64,000 nt of DNA from Arthrobacter sp. B6 (GTDB lineage Bacteria > Actinomycetota > Actinomycetes > Actinomycetales > Micrococcaceae). The stretch spans positions 1,834,870 to 1,898,869 of the forward strand of contig NZ_KV467168.1 of the NCBI RefSeq assembly GCF_001663775.1, written 5' to 3'. Within the stretch, counting starts at the first letter, position 1. Every line of letters begins with the position of its first letter. The notes beneath the pieces were generated by a model. It did no database searches. It worked only from the letters and a program-made list of their open reading frames with translations, and was not told the DNA's origin. Both the position numbers and the translations under genes were made by a program. Shown in pieces: positions 38,746-49,294 of this stretch.

Positions 38746-39975
38746 CTAAACGAAGGCTGACATTCCGGTAACGCCGCGGCCCACAATCAGCGAATTGATC
38801 TCGTAGCTGCCCTCATACGTATAGAGGATTTCAGCGTCACCAAAGATTTTCCCCATCTCGAAATCCGTGCTGATCCCGTTGCCGCCCAGGATGGAGCGGC
38901 CCATCGCCACCGACGCCCGGGCCAGCCTGGTGCACGTTGACTTGGCCATGGCTGCCTGCACCATTCCCAGCTTTCCGTCCTCCTGGATCCTCGCCAGCTG
39001 GGCCATCAGTGCCAGCGATGCCGAAGCGTTGCCAACGATTTCGGCCAGCTGCTGCTGGATCAGCTGGAACCGGGCCAGTTCCTTGCCGAACTGTTTCCGG
39101 TGCACCGAGTAGGAACGGGCGACGTCGAGGGTCGCCAGTTGGATGCCGGCACCTTGCCACCCCACCCAGGCCCGTGAATCCCGCAGGAGATCGTTGGCTT
39201 TGGAGAAGTCGGTGGCGCCGGGCAGCATATTGGATTCCGGAATGCGCACATTGTCCAGGACGATGTTTGCGTTCTGCATGATCCGCAGGCCGATCTTGTT
39301 GGAGATCTTGGTGGCCGAGTAGCCGGGCCGGTCTGTCTCCACAATGAAGCCTTTGATTTGCCTGTCCGCGTCGTCGCGCGCCCAGACCAGCGCGAAGTCG
39401 GCAATGGTTCCCGCGCCGATCCAGCGTTTGGCGCCGCTGATCACCCATTCGCCGTCCTCCAGGCGGGCAGATGTTGCCAGGCCGCCCGCGATATCCGAGC
39501 CGTGGTCCGGTTCGGTCAGGGCAAAGGCTCCCAGCTGGGAGAAGGACTTCAGGCCGGGAAGCCAGCGGTCCTGCTGTTCCTGGGAGCCAAGTTCGTCGAT
39601 CATGCCCACAATCAGCTCGTTGTGGATGCCCACCAGCGCCGAAAGGGACACATCGGCCCTGGCCACTTCGACGTACATGAGGCCCTTGAACAGTTTGGAG
39701 CTGCCATCCGTCTGCAGCCCGCCCAGGCCGTGCTTGCCCATTTCCGCCAGCAGGCCGAACGGGAATTCCTCGCGGTTCCAGTAATCGATGGAAGCCGGCC
39801 GGACGGAGGACTGCAGGAACTCCCGGACCTCGAGGTAGCGTTCCCTTTCATGCTCAGGAAGCAGGTCCACGATGTACATCAGGTCCGCATCCGGGAACGG
39901 CAGCATGGCTGCTGGTGCCGCAACCGGGGCAGTAGGCAAAGCGCCTTCATCACGTCGTCGTGGCGGCACGGGCAT
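38746..39975 (-). CDS. Acyl-CoA dehydrogenase, glutaryl-CoA dehydrogenase type
   Basis: A 409-residue acyl-CoA dehydrogenase that oxidises an acyl-CoA using FAD. Typical segments are GAFALTEPDHGSDIAGG, WVISGAKRWIGAGTIADFAL and LGGNGIS near the C-terminus, and the catalytic base Glu lies in TYEGSYEINSLIVGRGVTG, a pattern close to glutaryl-CoA dehydrogenase. The ATG at 39975 follows AAAGGG. It diverges from a MarR gene with a perfect 16-bp palindrome over the promoter, whose -10 is TATACT at 40017-40012. Confidence 0.9.
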   Translation of the reverse strand: MPVPPRRRDEGALPTAPVAAPAAMLPFPDADLMYIVDLLPEHERERYLEVREFLQSSVRPASIDYWNREEFPFGLLAEMGKHGLGGLQTDGSSKLFKGLMYVEVARADVSLSALVGIHNELIVGMIDELGSQEQQDRWLPGLKSFSQLGAFALTEPDHGSDIAGGLATSARLEDGEWVISGAKRWIGAGTIADFALVWARDDADRQIKGFIVETDRPGYSATKISNKIGLRIMQNANIVLDNVRIPESNMLPGATDFSKANDLLRDSRAWVGWQGAGIQLATLDVARSYSVHRKQFGKELARFQLIQQQLAEIVGNASASLALMAQLARIQEDGKLGMVQAAMAKSTCTRLARASVAMGRSILGGNGISTDFEMGKIFGDAEILYTYEGSYEINSLIVGRGVTGMSAFV

Positions 39976-40036
39976 AGTCCCTTTCGCTTCTTCCAAACCC
40001 TTGGATGTCCTAGTATATTGCACAGGGTTGGATATC

Positions 40037-40052
40037 AGTGATGCGCATCACT
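40037..40052. promoter_or_regulatory. Probable MarR operator, perfect 16-bp palindrome
   Basis: AGTGATGCGCATCACT is fully self-complementary and lies between the divergent acyl-CoA dehydrogenase and MarR genes, over the expected -35 region of the dehydrogenase promoter. Confidence 0.78.
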
Positions 40053-40087
40053 TGATGAAAGGGCGCCGCCATGACAGTCACCGAAGC

Positions 40088-40594
40088 ATGAGCGCCCCGC
40101 TGCCGCGCGATCCCATCGCAGACGCCCAGCGCAACTGGGAAGAGCACGGGTGGGCGGACGTCGCCGCGCCCATGGCGGCAATCACGGCCATCATGCGGAC
40201 CCAGCAGATCCTGCTGGCCCGGATCGAAGGCGCCCTGAAACCGTTCGGCCTGACGTTCGCCCGCTACGAACTGCTTGCCCTGCTGAGCTTCGCCCGTAGC
40301 GGTGCGTTGCCCATGAACAAGGCGAGCGCCCTGCTCCAGGTACATCCCACCTCGGTGACCAACGCCGTCGACCGCCTGGAAAGCGCCGGGCTCGTGGCCC
40401 GCTCGCCGCATCCGACTGACGGCCGCACCACCCTGATCGAACTCACGGCTCAAGGCCGCACCGTGGCAAAGAACGCGACGGCGGTGCTCAACACCGAGGT
40501 GTTTGGCCAGTCGGGGTTCGCTCCGGACGACGTGGGCCAGCTCATCCGGATCCTTGGCAGCTTCCGCCGGAATGCCGGGGATTTCACGGACTGA
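40088..40594 (+). CDS. MarR family regulator of the acyl-CoA dehydrogenase
   Basis: A 168-residue MarR protein with the winged helix (NKASALLQVHPTSVTNAVDR and the wing SPHPTDGRTTLIELT). ATG 40088 overlaps the stop of a 6-codon frame (40071-40091) that has AAAGGG upstream, so translation may be coupled through this minicistron; an in-frame ATG at 40055 is an alternative. The palindrome at 40037-40052 is the probable operator, and a CoA-thioester is the probable ligand. Confidence 0.88.
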   Translation: MSAPLPRDPIADAQRNWEEHGWADVAAPMAAITAIMRTQQILLARIEGALKPFGLTFARYELLALLSFARSGALPMNKASALLQVHPTSVTNAVDRLESAGLVARSPHPTDGRTTLIELTAQGRTVAKNATAVLNTEVFGQSGFAPDDVGQLIRILGSFRRNAGDFTD

Positions 40595-40600
40595 GAGCGC

Positions 40601-41263
40601 CTAGCCCTTGGCGGCTTTGCTGCGCCGGACACTCCTGATCACGAGCCACACCACCGTCAGGGCCAGCGTGGCGTAGACGGCGTAGTTGAGGAAACGCGAA
40701 TACTGTTCGATCACCTGGTACTGCGAGCCGAGTGCATAGCCCAGGCCAATGAGGGCACCGTTCCACAGCCCGCTTCCCGCGAGAGTGTAGAGGCTGAAGG
40801 TGGCCAAATGCATGTTGGACGCACCGGCCGGCAGTGAGATGAAACTCCGCACACCGGGGAGCAGCCGGCCAAAGAAAATCGATGACCGGCCGTGACGGCG
40901 GAACCAGTCCGCGGCATTCTCGATATCCGCCCGGTCCACCAGCGGAAGCTTCGACAGGCCCCGGATGGATCGTTCGAGCCCCAGCCTGGCTCCCATCCAA
41001 TACAGCAGGAGGGCACCCAGGCAGGAGCCCAGCGTGCTCGTGACGAAGACGAGGACCAGGTTCAGGGTTCCCTGCTTAGCAAGGTAACCGGCCAGCGGGA
41101 GGATCACCTCGCTGGGAATGGGCGGAAGGACGGTTTCGGCGAGCGTGAAGAGGCCCACGCCCCATTCGCCGAGGTTTTCGATGCCACGCGCCGCGAAACC
41201 CACCAGGCCGCCCAGGTTGTCTGTCGAACCGGCAGCAGCGACGGCTGTTCGCCACATCACCAT
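40601..41263 (-). CDS. DedA/SNARE-associated family membrane protein
   Basis: A 220-residue DedA protein with four or five membrane segments. The DedA signature E-x-x-x-P-x-x-P-x-E (ETVLPPIPSEVILPLAGYLA) is near residue 43, and GRLLPGVRSFISLPAGASNM carries the conserved Arg-Gly motif. DedA proteins act as lipid scramblases or transporters in envelope homeostasis. It lies convergent with the MarR gene, only 6 nt away. Confidence 0.92.
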   Translation of the reverse strand: MVMWRTAVAAAGSTDNLGGLVGFAARGIENLGEWGVGLFTLAETVLPPIPSEVILPLAGYLAKQGTLNLVLVFVTSTLGSCLGALLLYWMGARLGLERSIRGLSKLPLVDRADIENAADWFRRHGRSSIFFGRLLPGVRSFISLPAGASNMHLATFSLYTLAGSGLWNGALIGLGYALGSQYQVIEQYSRFLNYAVYATLALTVVWLVIRSVRRSKAAKG

Positions 41264-41319
41264 TCCCCCGTTCCACTACGCGGCCATGTGTCCAGTCCGG
41301 TCTCCCGGCTCTTACGAGT

Positions 41320-41901
41320 CTAGGAGGAACTTGGTCTGGCTCTTACATGCATGCGTTCCCCCTGGGTGCCAAAGAGGCTGAGAAACTCCACAGCGCCGGT
41401 CTCGGCCCGGCCAAACCAGTGGGGAACACGGGTATCGAACTCGGCTGCTTCCCCGGGCTCCATCACCACGTCCTGGTCACCCAGGACCATCCTGAGCCTG
41501 CCGTTGAGCACGTACAACCATTCGTACCCCTCATGGACCTGCGGATTGGGCGCCTCCGGCTTGCCGGCCGGGAGAATGTGCTTGTAGGCCTGGATCCCGC
41601 CCGGCCGCCTCGTCAGCGGAATGATGGTCATGCCACGGCGGACGATCGGGCGCAGGTGCAGCCGCGGATCGCCAGTTGCCGGAGCCCCGACCAGTTCGTC
41701 CAGCGGGACGCGGTGTGCCCTGGCCAGCGGCAGCAGCAGCTCCAGGTTGGGGCGGCGCTGGCCGGATTCCAGCCTGGACAGCGTACTGACCGAAATCCCG
41801 GTGGCCTCGGAGAGCCCCGCCAGCGTGGTGTTGCTGCTGAGGCGGAGGGCCCTGAGCCGGGGACCCACAGCCGCAAGGACGTCATTCAACTGGTCATCCA
41901 T
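41320..41901 (-). CDS. XRE-cupin transcriptional regulator
   Basis: A 193-residue protein with an N-terminal XRE helix-turn-helix (TLAGLSEATGISVSTLSRLE) and a C-terminal cupin barrel (HEGYEWLYVLNGRLRMVLGD, then EFDTRVPHWFGRAETGAVEF). A TTG at 41925 is an alternative start; neither start has a good ribosome site. It diverges from the thioredoxin-reductase-like gene with 39 nt between the chosen starts, so it probably controls it. Confidence 0.88.
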   Translation of the reverse strand: MDDQLNDVLAAVGPRLRALRLSSNTTLAGLSEATGISVSTLSRLESGQRRPNLELLLPLARAHRVPLDELVGAPATGDPRLHLRPIVRRGMTIIPLTRRPGGIQAYKHILPAGKPEAPNPQVHEGYEWLYVLNGRLRMVLGDQDVVMEPGEAAEFDTRVPHWFGRAETGAVEFLSLFGTQGERMHVRARPSSS

Positions 41902-41940
41902 GGGCCCAGTTTGCCATTCCGGCAAGGTTCGTTGCCACTA

Positions 41941-42942
41941 ATGGCAGCAGCCACAGACCATGGAGGCGTGAGCACAGAACATGACAACGCGTACGACGTC
42001 CTGATTATCGGTGGCGGGGCTGCGGGCCTGAGTGCCGCCCAGATGCTGGGGCGGTCGCGCCGCTCAGTGGCTGTGATCGACAGCGGCCAACCCCGCAACG
42101 CCCCGGCCCAGGGCGTCCACGGGTTCCTGTCCCGCGACGGCGCCAGCCCGGCCGAACTTCTGAGGATCGGACGTGCCGAAGCCGAGCACTACGGCGCCCT
42201 GACAGTCCGGGGTGAGGCCGTCGCCGCTGCGGGCAACGTCGCAGACGGTTTCGCCGTGACGCTGAGGGACGGCGGTGTGATCCGCGGGCGCCGCCTCCTG
42301 ATCACCACCGGCCTGGTGGACGAACTGCCCGAAATTGCGGGGCTCCGCGAGCGCTGGGGCAAGGACGTGCTGCATTGCCCGTTCTGCCACGGCTGGGAGG
42401 TGCAGGACCAGGCCATCGGCATCCTGGGCAAAGGCCCCTGGTCGGTGCACCAGGCACTGCTGTTCCGGCAGTGGAGCAGCAACATCACGCTTTTCCTCAA
42501 CGAGCTGGTCCAGCCCGCCGACGATGAACTGGAGCAGCTGGCCGCCCGGGGCATCAAGGTGGTGGGGGGCGCCGTCGAATCACTCCGGATCGAGCAGGAC
42601 AGGCTGCGCGGGGTGGCTCTGGCAGGCGGTCCGGAAATAGCCGTTGACGCCGTGGTTGTTGGACCCCAGGTCCAGGCAAGGCTGGACGCCTTCGCCGGTC
42701 TCGCCCTGTCGTCTGTCCCGCATCCGATGGGCGTCGGGGATTACCTTGAGACCGATGCCGACGGCGCAACCGCTGTCCCGGGCGTGTGGGCAGCGGGCAA
42801 CGTGACGGACATGCGTGCGCAGGTTCTGGCATCGGCGGCAGCAGGTGCGTGGACCGCCGTCGTGATCAACAACCACCTGATGGCCGAGGAGCTGGCTGCG
42901 GATGTTGCCTCTTACCGTGAGTCCCTGTCGGTTGCTCCGTAA
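41941..42942 (+). CDS. Thioredoxin reductase-like flavoprotein
   Basis: A 333-residue NAD(P)/FAD oxidoreductase of the TrxB fold. FAD motif IIGGGAAGLSAAQMLGRSRR near the N-terminus, redox-type motif CPFCHGWE in place of the usual CATC, and FAD motif VWAAGNVTDMR near the C-terminus. The CPFC variant is typical of stand-alone TrxB-like enzymes rather than true thioredoxin reductase. ATG 41941 is used; GTG 41968 behind GGAGG is possible but too close. The stop codon lies inside the following hairpin. Confidence 0.85.
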   Translation: MAAATDHGGVSTEHDNAYDVLIIGGGAAGLSAAQMLGRSRRSVAVIDSGQPRNAPAQGVHGFLSRDGASPAELLRIGRAEAEHYGALTVRGEAVAAAGNVADGFAVTLRDGGVIRGRRLLITTGLVDELPEIAGLRERWGKDVLHCPFCHGWEVQDQAIGILGKGPWSVHQALLFRQWSSNITLFLNELVQPADDELEQLAARGIKVVGGAVESLRIEQDRLRGVALAGGPEIAVDAVVVGPQVQARLDAFAGLALSSVPHPMGVGDYLETDADGATAVPGVWAAGNVTDMRAQVLASAAAGAWTAVVINNHLMAEELAADVASYRESLSVAP

Positions 42943-42981
42943 ACGCCCTTTTGGGCACCCATAACGGCGTTTACGGAGCAA
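42932..42981. terminator. Long hairpin overlapping the flavoprotein stop codon
   Basis: A 16-bp arm (TTGCTCCGTAAACGCC, 42932-42947) is perfectly repeated in reverse complement at 42966-42981. The stop codon of the upstream gene falls in the first arm. It separates convergent genes. A related hairpin occurs at 60244-60305. Confidence 0.75.
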
Positions 42982-43002
42982 TCGGTGGGGAGCAATCGGT
43001 GG
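42975..43002. repeat. 14-bp tandem duplication
   Basis: GGAGCAATCGGTGG is present twice head to tail (42975-42988 and 42989-43002) immediately before the stop codon of the convergent echA gene. The first copy includes the end of the hairpin arm, so the duplication probably arose from that element. Confidence 0.85.
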
Positions 43003-43003
43003 A

Positions 43004-43780
43004 TCAGCGGTGGGTGAAGTCGGGCTGGCGCTTCTCCGTGAAGGCGGCCATGCCTTCCTTCTGGTCCTCGCTGGCGAAGAGCGAGTGAAAGATGCGGCGT
43101 TCGAACAGGACACCCTGGGCCAGCCCTGTTTCGAAGGCGGCGTTCACGGCCTCTTTCGCCAGCATGGCCACGGGCTTGGACTTGGACGCGATGACCTCGG
43201 CAGCCTTCAGGGCCTCCTCCACCACGGTCTCGGCAGGCACCACGCGGGAGACGAGTCCGCAGCGTTCCGCCTCCTCGGCGCCGATGAAACGTCCGGTCAG
43301 GATCATGTCCATGGCCTTCGCCTTGCCCACGGCGCGGGTGAGGCGCTGCGAGCCGCCCATGCCAGGCAGCACACCGAGGTTGATCTCCGGCTGGCCGAAC
43401 TTGGCGTTGTCACCGGCAATGATGAGATCGCACATCATTGCCAGTTCGCAGCCGCCACCCAGCGCGAACCCGGACACCGCTGCGATCGTTGGAATGCGCA
43501 GCCGGGTGAAGTCCTCCCAGCCGCGGAACCAGTCGGCGGCGAACATGTCCATGTACCCCTGGGCAGCCATCTCCTTGATGTCCGCCCCCGCGGCGAACGC
43601 CTTCCCGGAACCGGTAACCACCACCGCTCCCACGGCCGGGTCCGAGTCCATGGCCGTGACTGCTGCCACGAGCTGCTCCATGGTGGCCTTGTCCAGGGCG
43701 TTGAGGGCCTCCGGCCTGTTGAGCGTGACCAGGCCTACCCGGCCGCGCTGTTCCACCAGGATGTTCGTGTACTCCGTCAT
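43004..43780 (-). CDS. echA: Enoyl-CoA hydratase
   Basis: A 258-residue crotonase that hydrates 2-enoyl-CoA. The oxyanion segments [13 protein letters not shown] and [13 protein letters not shown] are present, and both catalytic Glu residues are in place (GGGCE and [13 protein letters not shown]). It is the last gene of the mmsA operon and overlaps mmsB by 4 nt. In valine breakdown it would hydrate methacrylyl-CoA to 3-hydroxyisobutyryl-CoA. Confidence 0.94.
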   Translation of the reverse strand: MTEYTNILVEQRGRVGLVTLNRPEALNALDKATMEQLVAAVTAMDSDPAVGAVVVTGSGKAFAAGADIKEMAAQGYMDMFAADWFRGWEDFTRLRIPTIAAVSGFALGGGCELAMMCDLIIAGDNAKFGQPEINLGVLPGMGGSQRLTRAVGKAKAMDMILTGRFIGAEEAERCGLVSRVVPAETVVEEALKAAEVIASKSKPVAMLAKEAVNAAFETGLAQGVLFERRIFHSLFASEDQKEGMAAFTEKRQPDFTHR

Positions 43781-44706
43781 GCCTGACTCCTGTCGCTGTC
43801 CGACTTGTCGCGGATGTCCGTGATGATTCCGGAGAAATCCCGGCCTGCTCCGCCTTCAGCGGCAAACGTATCGTAAATTTCCGAAGCGAGCGGGCCCAGC
43901 CGGGCCGCCACGCCCGTGCTCTGCAGGGCGTTCAGCGCCAGCTTGAGGTCCTTCGCCATCAGCGCTCCGGCGAAGCCTGGCTGGTAGTCGCGGTTGGCGG
44001 GGCTGCTGGGGACCGGACCCGGAACGGGGCAGTTGGTGGTCAGCGCCCAGCACTGTCCGGAAGCCGCGGAGGCGACGTCGAACAGCGCCTGGTGCGTCAG
44101 TCCAAGCTTCTCCCCCAGCACAAAGGCCTCGCTCACGGCGATCATGGAGACCCCCAGGATGAGGTTGTTGCAGATTTTTGCGGCCTGGCCGCCGCCGTGT
44201 CCGCCGCAGTGCACCACGCGCTTGCCCATCACCTCGAGCAGCGGCCGAACCGCCTCGAAGTCATCCGCTTCGCCGCCCACCATAAACGTAAGGGTGCCTG
44301 CCTCGGCGCCCACCACACCGCCGGAAACAGGCGCGTCCACTGAACGGTGGCCCGCTGCGATGGCCAGTGTGGCAGCCTCCCGCGCCTCGTCCACGTTGAT
44401 GGTGGAGCAGTCCAGGAACATGGTTCCGGGAGCGGCGTCCGTGAGCAATCCCGGTGTCCCGTTCACCCCGCGGTAGGCGTCCAGCACGTGCTGGCCGCTG
44501 GGGAACATGGTCAGCACCACGCCGGCTCCCGCCACGGCCTCAGCCGGGCTCCCTGCGACGGGTACGCCGTGGGCCTGCGCGGCTTCCAAGGCCGCCGGCA
44601 CCACGTCGTAGCCAGCCACGGAGTAGCCGGCATTGACCAGGTTCACGGCCATCGGGCCGCCCATATGGCCCAGGCCGAGGAAGGCGATGGTGGGATTCTC
44701 AGACAT
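43777..44706 (-). CDS. mmsB: 3-hydroxyisobutyrate dehydrogenase
   Basis: A 309-residue dehydrogenase oxidising 3-hydroxyisobutyrate to methylmalonate semialdehyde with NAD. Cofactor motif [15 protein letters not shown] at the N-terminus, substrate motif [14 protein letters not shown], catalytic Lys in [11 protein letters not shown]. The start at 44706 follows AAAGGAG; the longer frame upstream is not used. It overlaps the hydrolase gene by 8 nt and echA by 4. The mmsA neighbour fixes the pathway. Confidence 0.95.
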   Translation of the reverse strand: MSENPTIAFLGLGHMGGPMAVNLVNAGYSVAGYDVVPAALEAAQAHGVPVAGSPAEAVAGAGVVLTMFPSGQHVLDAYRGVNGTPGLLTDAAPGTMFLDCSTINVDEAREAATLAIAAGHRSVDAPVSGGVVGAEAGTLTFMVGGEADDFEAVRPLLEVMGKRVVHCGGHGGGQAAKICNNLILGVSMIAVSEAFVLGEKLGLTHQALFDVASAASGQCWALTTNCPVPGPVPSSPANRDYQPGFAGALMAKDLKLALNALQSTGVAARLGPLASEIYDTFAAEGGAGRDFSGIITDIRDKSDSDRSQA

Positions 44707-45777
44707 GGTCCGTCTCCTTTGGCTGAAGGTTAAGCTCAAGGCCGCGCAACGGCGCAAAGAACCGCTCCACGTCCGCCGCATGCACTTCCGACAGGGTTGC
44801 CGGCTTCCACCGCGGGTTGCGGTCCTTGTCCACCACCTGCGCCCGGATCCCCTCGCGGAAGTCCGGGCCGGCCAGGCACCGGAGCCCCACCCTGAATTCC
44901 TGTTCCAGGGCTTCATCCAGGGTGAGGCCCCTGGCCCTGCGGAGGGATTCCAAAGTCACCTTCACGGCGGTGGGCGACTTCGCTCCGATGGTGTCCGCCG
45001 CTGCGGCGGCGTCACTGCCCGCGCCGCGCAGGCGGCGGACAATCTCTTCCGCGTCGTCACTTGCGTAGGCGGCATCGATCCAGTCCCTCTGCCCCTCCAG
45101 TGCCGAGGCCGGCGGTTCCTGGGTGAAGCGGCCGACGGCGGCGTCCGTCGTCGAGCTTTCCAGCGCTTCCGCCAGCGCGGGGAGACTGCCGGACGGGACG
45201 AAGTGGTCCGCAAGCCCCAGGAAGAGGGCATCCGCGCCGCTCAGGTGGGCGCCGGTCAGTGCGGAGTGAGTGCCGGTCTCCCCCGGCGACTTCGCCAGCA
45301 ACCAGGTCCCGCCGACGTCCGGCACAAAGCCGATGGTGGTTTCCGGCATGCCGGTCCGCGTCCGCTCGGTGACCACGCGGACCGAGCCGTGGGCGGATAT
45401 CCCCACTCCGCCGCCCAGTACCAGCCCGTCCATGAAGGCCACATAGGGTTTCGGGTAGCCGGCAATGAGCGAATTAAGCCGGTACTCGGCGCTCCAGAAG
45501 GCCGGGGTCCGGCCTGCCTCCTCGACCATGTCCCGGTAGATGGCCACGATGTCCCCGCCGGCGCACAACCCGCGGTCCCCGGCGCCACGCACCAGCACGG
45601 TGGCCACGGCGTCGTCGTCGGCCCAGGCGGTGAGCTGGTCCAACATTGCCGTGACCATGCCCAGGGTGAGTGCATTGACCGCCTTCGGCCGGTTCAGCGT
45701 GACGACGCCCAGGTGTCCGCGGCGTTCAAACAGGACCTCGTTCCCGGATCCGGGCTCCGTTCCAGGAAAACCTGCCA

Positions 45778-45778
<1 letters not shown>
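44699..45778 (-). CDS. 3-hydroxyisobutyryl-CoA hydrolase
   Basis: A 359-residue crotonase-fold hydrolase, longer than EchA as expected for this family. Typical segments are GLCAGGDIVAIYRDM, VLGGGVGISAHGSVRVVTE and PETTIGFVPDVGGTWLLA. It releases CoA from 3-hydroxyisobutyryl-CoA, the step between echA and mmsB. ATG 45778 follows AAGGAAG and shares one base with the mmsA stop (TGATG). Confidence 0.93.
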
Positions 45779-47277
<1,499 letters not shown>

Positions 47278-47464
47278 GGCTGAATGCTCCTTCGCATTGT
47301 GATCCAGGTCATCTCTGCAAGCGAATATACTCGGACTTCCTACTAAATTCCAGAGCGCGCCGGAAGCCGGACGCAGCGCCGAATACGGGCCTGTATGGGG
47401 TCGTGGCCGGGTGCCTGACTTGGGGCTTTCTCCGCCGCCGGGCCACCAAGGTAAGTTAGGGACT

Positions 47465-48271
47465 GTGAAGATTGCTACCTGGAATGTGAACTCGCTCCGT
47501 GCCCGCGCCGACCGTGTGGAGGCGTGGCTGCAGCGCAGTGACTGCGATGTCCTGGCCATCCAGGAAACGAAGTGCAAGGACGACAACTTCCCCTGGGAAC
47601 TCTTCGAGCGTATGGGCTACGAGGTGGCCCACTTCGGCGTGAACCAGTGGAACGGCGTCGCCATCGTATCGAGGGTGGGCCTGGAGGACGTGGAGCGGAC
47701 GTTCCTGGACCAGCCTGCGTTCGGCAAGGCCGGCAAGGACCCCGTCCAGGAGGCCCGTGCCATGGCGGCAACGTGCGGCGGCGTGCGGGTCTGGAGCCTG
47801 TACATCCCCAACGGCCGGTCCCTTGACGACGAGCACATGCCCTACAAGCTCAAATGGCTGGAAAGCCTGAAGACGCACGCGCAGGGCCTGGTCACCGCGG
47901 ACCCCCAGGCCCAGGTGGCCCTGATGGGTGACTGGAACATCGCGCCGCGGGACGAGGACGTCTGGGACATCGACCTTTTCGTCGCCAACCGCTACACCCA
48001 CGTCAGCCCGCCGGAACGCGCGGCCTTCCACGCCTTTGAAGACGCCGGCTTCACCGACGTGGTGCGTCCGTACACCCCCGGTCCTGGTGTCTACACCTAC
48101 TGGGACTACACCCAATTGCGGTTCCCCAAGAAGGAGGGCATGCGGATCGACTTCGTCCTGGCCTCCCCGGCCCTCGCCGCGAGGGTTACCGGCGCATCGA
48201 TCGACCGCGAGGAACGCAAAGGCAAAGGTGCCTCGGACCACGCACCGGTGCTGGTGGATCTGGCAGACTGA
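47465..48271 (+). CDS. xthA: Exodeoxyribonuclease III
   Basis: A 268-residue AP endonuclease/3'-exonuclease for base-excision repair. Motifs in order: ATWNVNSLRARADR, LAIQETKCKD (metal Glu), SLYIPNGR, LMGDWNIAP (Asp/Asn pair) and the final KGASDHAPVLVDL with catalytic Asp-His. The start is GTG at 47465. It diverges from mmsA. Confidence 0.95.
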   Translation: MKIATWNVNSLRARADRVEAWLQRSDCDVLAIQETKCKDDNFPWELFERMGYEVAHFGVNQWNGVAIVSRVGLEDVERTFLDQPAFGKAGKDPVQEARAMAATCGGVRVWSLYIPNGRSLDDEHMPYKLKWLESLKTHAQGLVTADPQAQVALMGDWNIAPRDEDVWDIDLFVANRYTHVSPPERAAFHAFEDAGFTDVVRPYTPGPGVYTYWDYTQLRFPKKEGMRIDFVLASPALAARVTGASIDREERKGKGASDHAPVLVDLAD

Positions 48272-48305
48272 TGCTGCAACCCTGGACCGCCGAAAGGGGG
48301 GAACG

Positions 48306-49238
48306 ATGACCGGAAACCTCTACCGTGGCCAGGCCGGCCTGCCGTTTTCCTCCACCCTGCGCGTCTACGAACCGCTTGAGGCCTTCCCCGAGGAGCAGCG
48401 CGAGGCCATCCGGGCCGCAGGCTCCCGCACCGCCTCCCGGGCAGCAGTGGAAAACGCCGAGCTGCTCGCCTCTCTTGGTCGGATCACCCGTGCGGGCGGC
48501 GATCCGTTTCCCACCGGGCGCACCGACCTGGTCCGGGTGACCACCGCTCCCGGCGTGCCGGGACCGGCATTGCCGGCAGATGCCCCGGCAGCGGGAACGT
48601 CCGACGGCGGCGCTGACGCCAACACAGGTGCCGGCGCGGAACCAGTGCTGCTGTACTGCCCCAGCCAACTGGTACTGCGGGCCGGGCTGGCAGCCAACGC
48701 CCTGATGGAAGGCATCCACGGTCCCCTGGCTGAGCTGCTGATTCCGGAGGAACAGCGGGACAAACACCAGGAACGCATCGATCTCGTCAAGGCCCGCGAC
48801 GGATCCATCCGGGTCCATACCCGCGCTTCAACATGGGGCATTCCGTTCAGCTGGTTCTCGCTGTTTATGGAAAGCGACCGCAAGGACGTGGTGGAATCCG
48901 GCGGGCGGATCCTCACGGTCCGTGTCTGGGCCCCCATCACCGAGGCCATGGAGCGTGCACGGTACGCCGTGGCCAACCTGGCCCTGGCCGCCCCGGACCT
49001 GGACATGCTGGACGATCTCGCCCAGCTCACGGAATGGCTGGAGCTTTTCCACGTCAATTCCATGGTGGAGCTGGATTACGGGGCGGTGGCGGACAAGGTA
49101 TACCCGGACGAGTCTCCGATGGACATCAGGCTGGGCATCGAGTGCCTGGCCGAGGGTGACATGACCGGTGCCGCCGCGGCGTACCGCCGGCTGGCCTCCC
49201 GCTGGATCCCCATCAGGCAACTGGCCCGGGCGTCCTAG
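48306..49238 (+). CDS. Hypothetical actinobacterial protein
   Basis: A 310-residue soluble protein of unknown function, behind GAAAGGGGGG. The N-terminal third and C-terminal half look folded, joined by a low-complexity Ala/Pro/Gly linker (about residues 80-113). The C-terminal half is rich in acidic residues and Trp/Phe (WGIPFSWFSLFMESDRKDVV). It is 34 nt after xthA and probably cotranscribed, yet nothing ties it to DNA repair. Confidence 0.7.
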   Translation: MTGNLYRGQAGLPFSSTLRVYEPLEAFPEEQREAIRAAGSRTASRAAVENAELLASLGRITRAGGDPFPTGRTDLVRVTTAPGVPGPALPADAPAAGTSDGGADANTGAGAEPVLLYCPSQLVLRAGLAANALMEGIHGPLAELLIPEEQRDKHQERIDLVKARDGSIRVHTRASTWGIPFSWFSLFMESDRKDVVESGGRILTVRVWAPITEAMERARYAVANLALAAPDLDMLDDLAQLTEWLELFHVNSMVELDYGAVADKVYPDESPMDIRLGIECLAEGDMTGAAAAYRRLASRWIPIRQLARAS

Positions 49239-49294
49239 GTTCGGGCCTTCATCGGCGGTTTCCCGGGATATCAGTGGTTTCCAGGATCGGGGCG

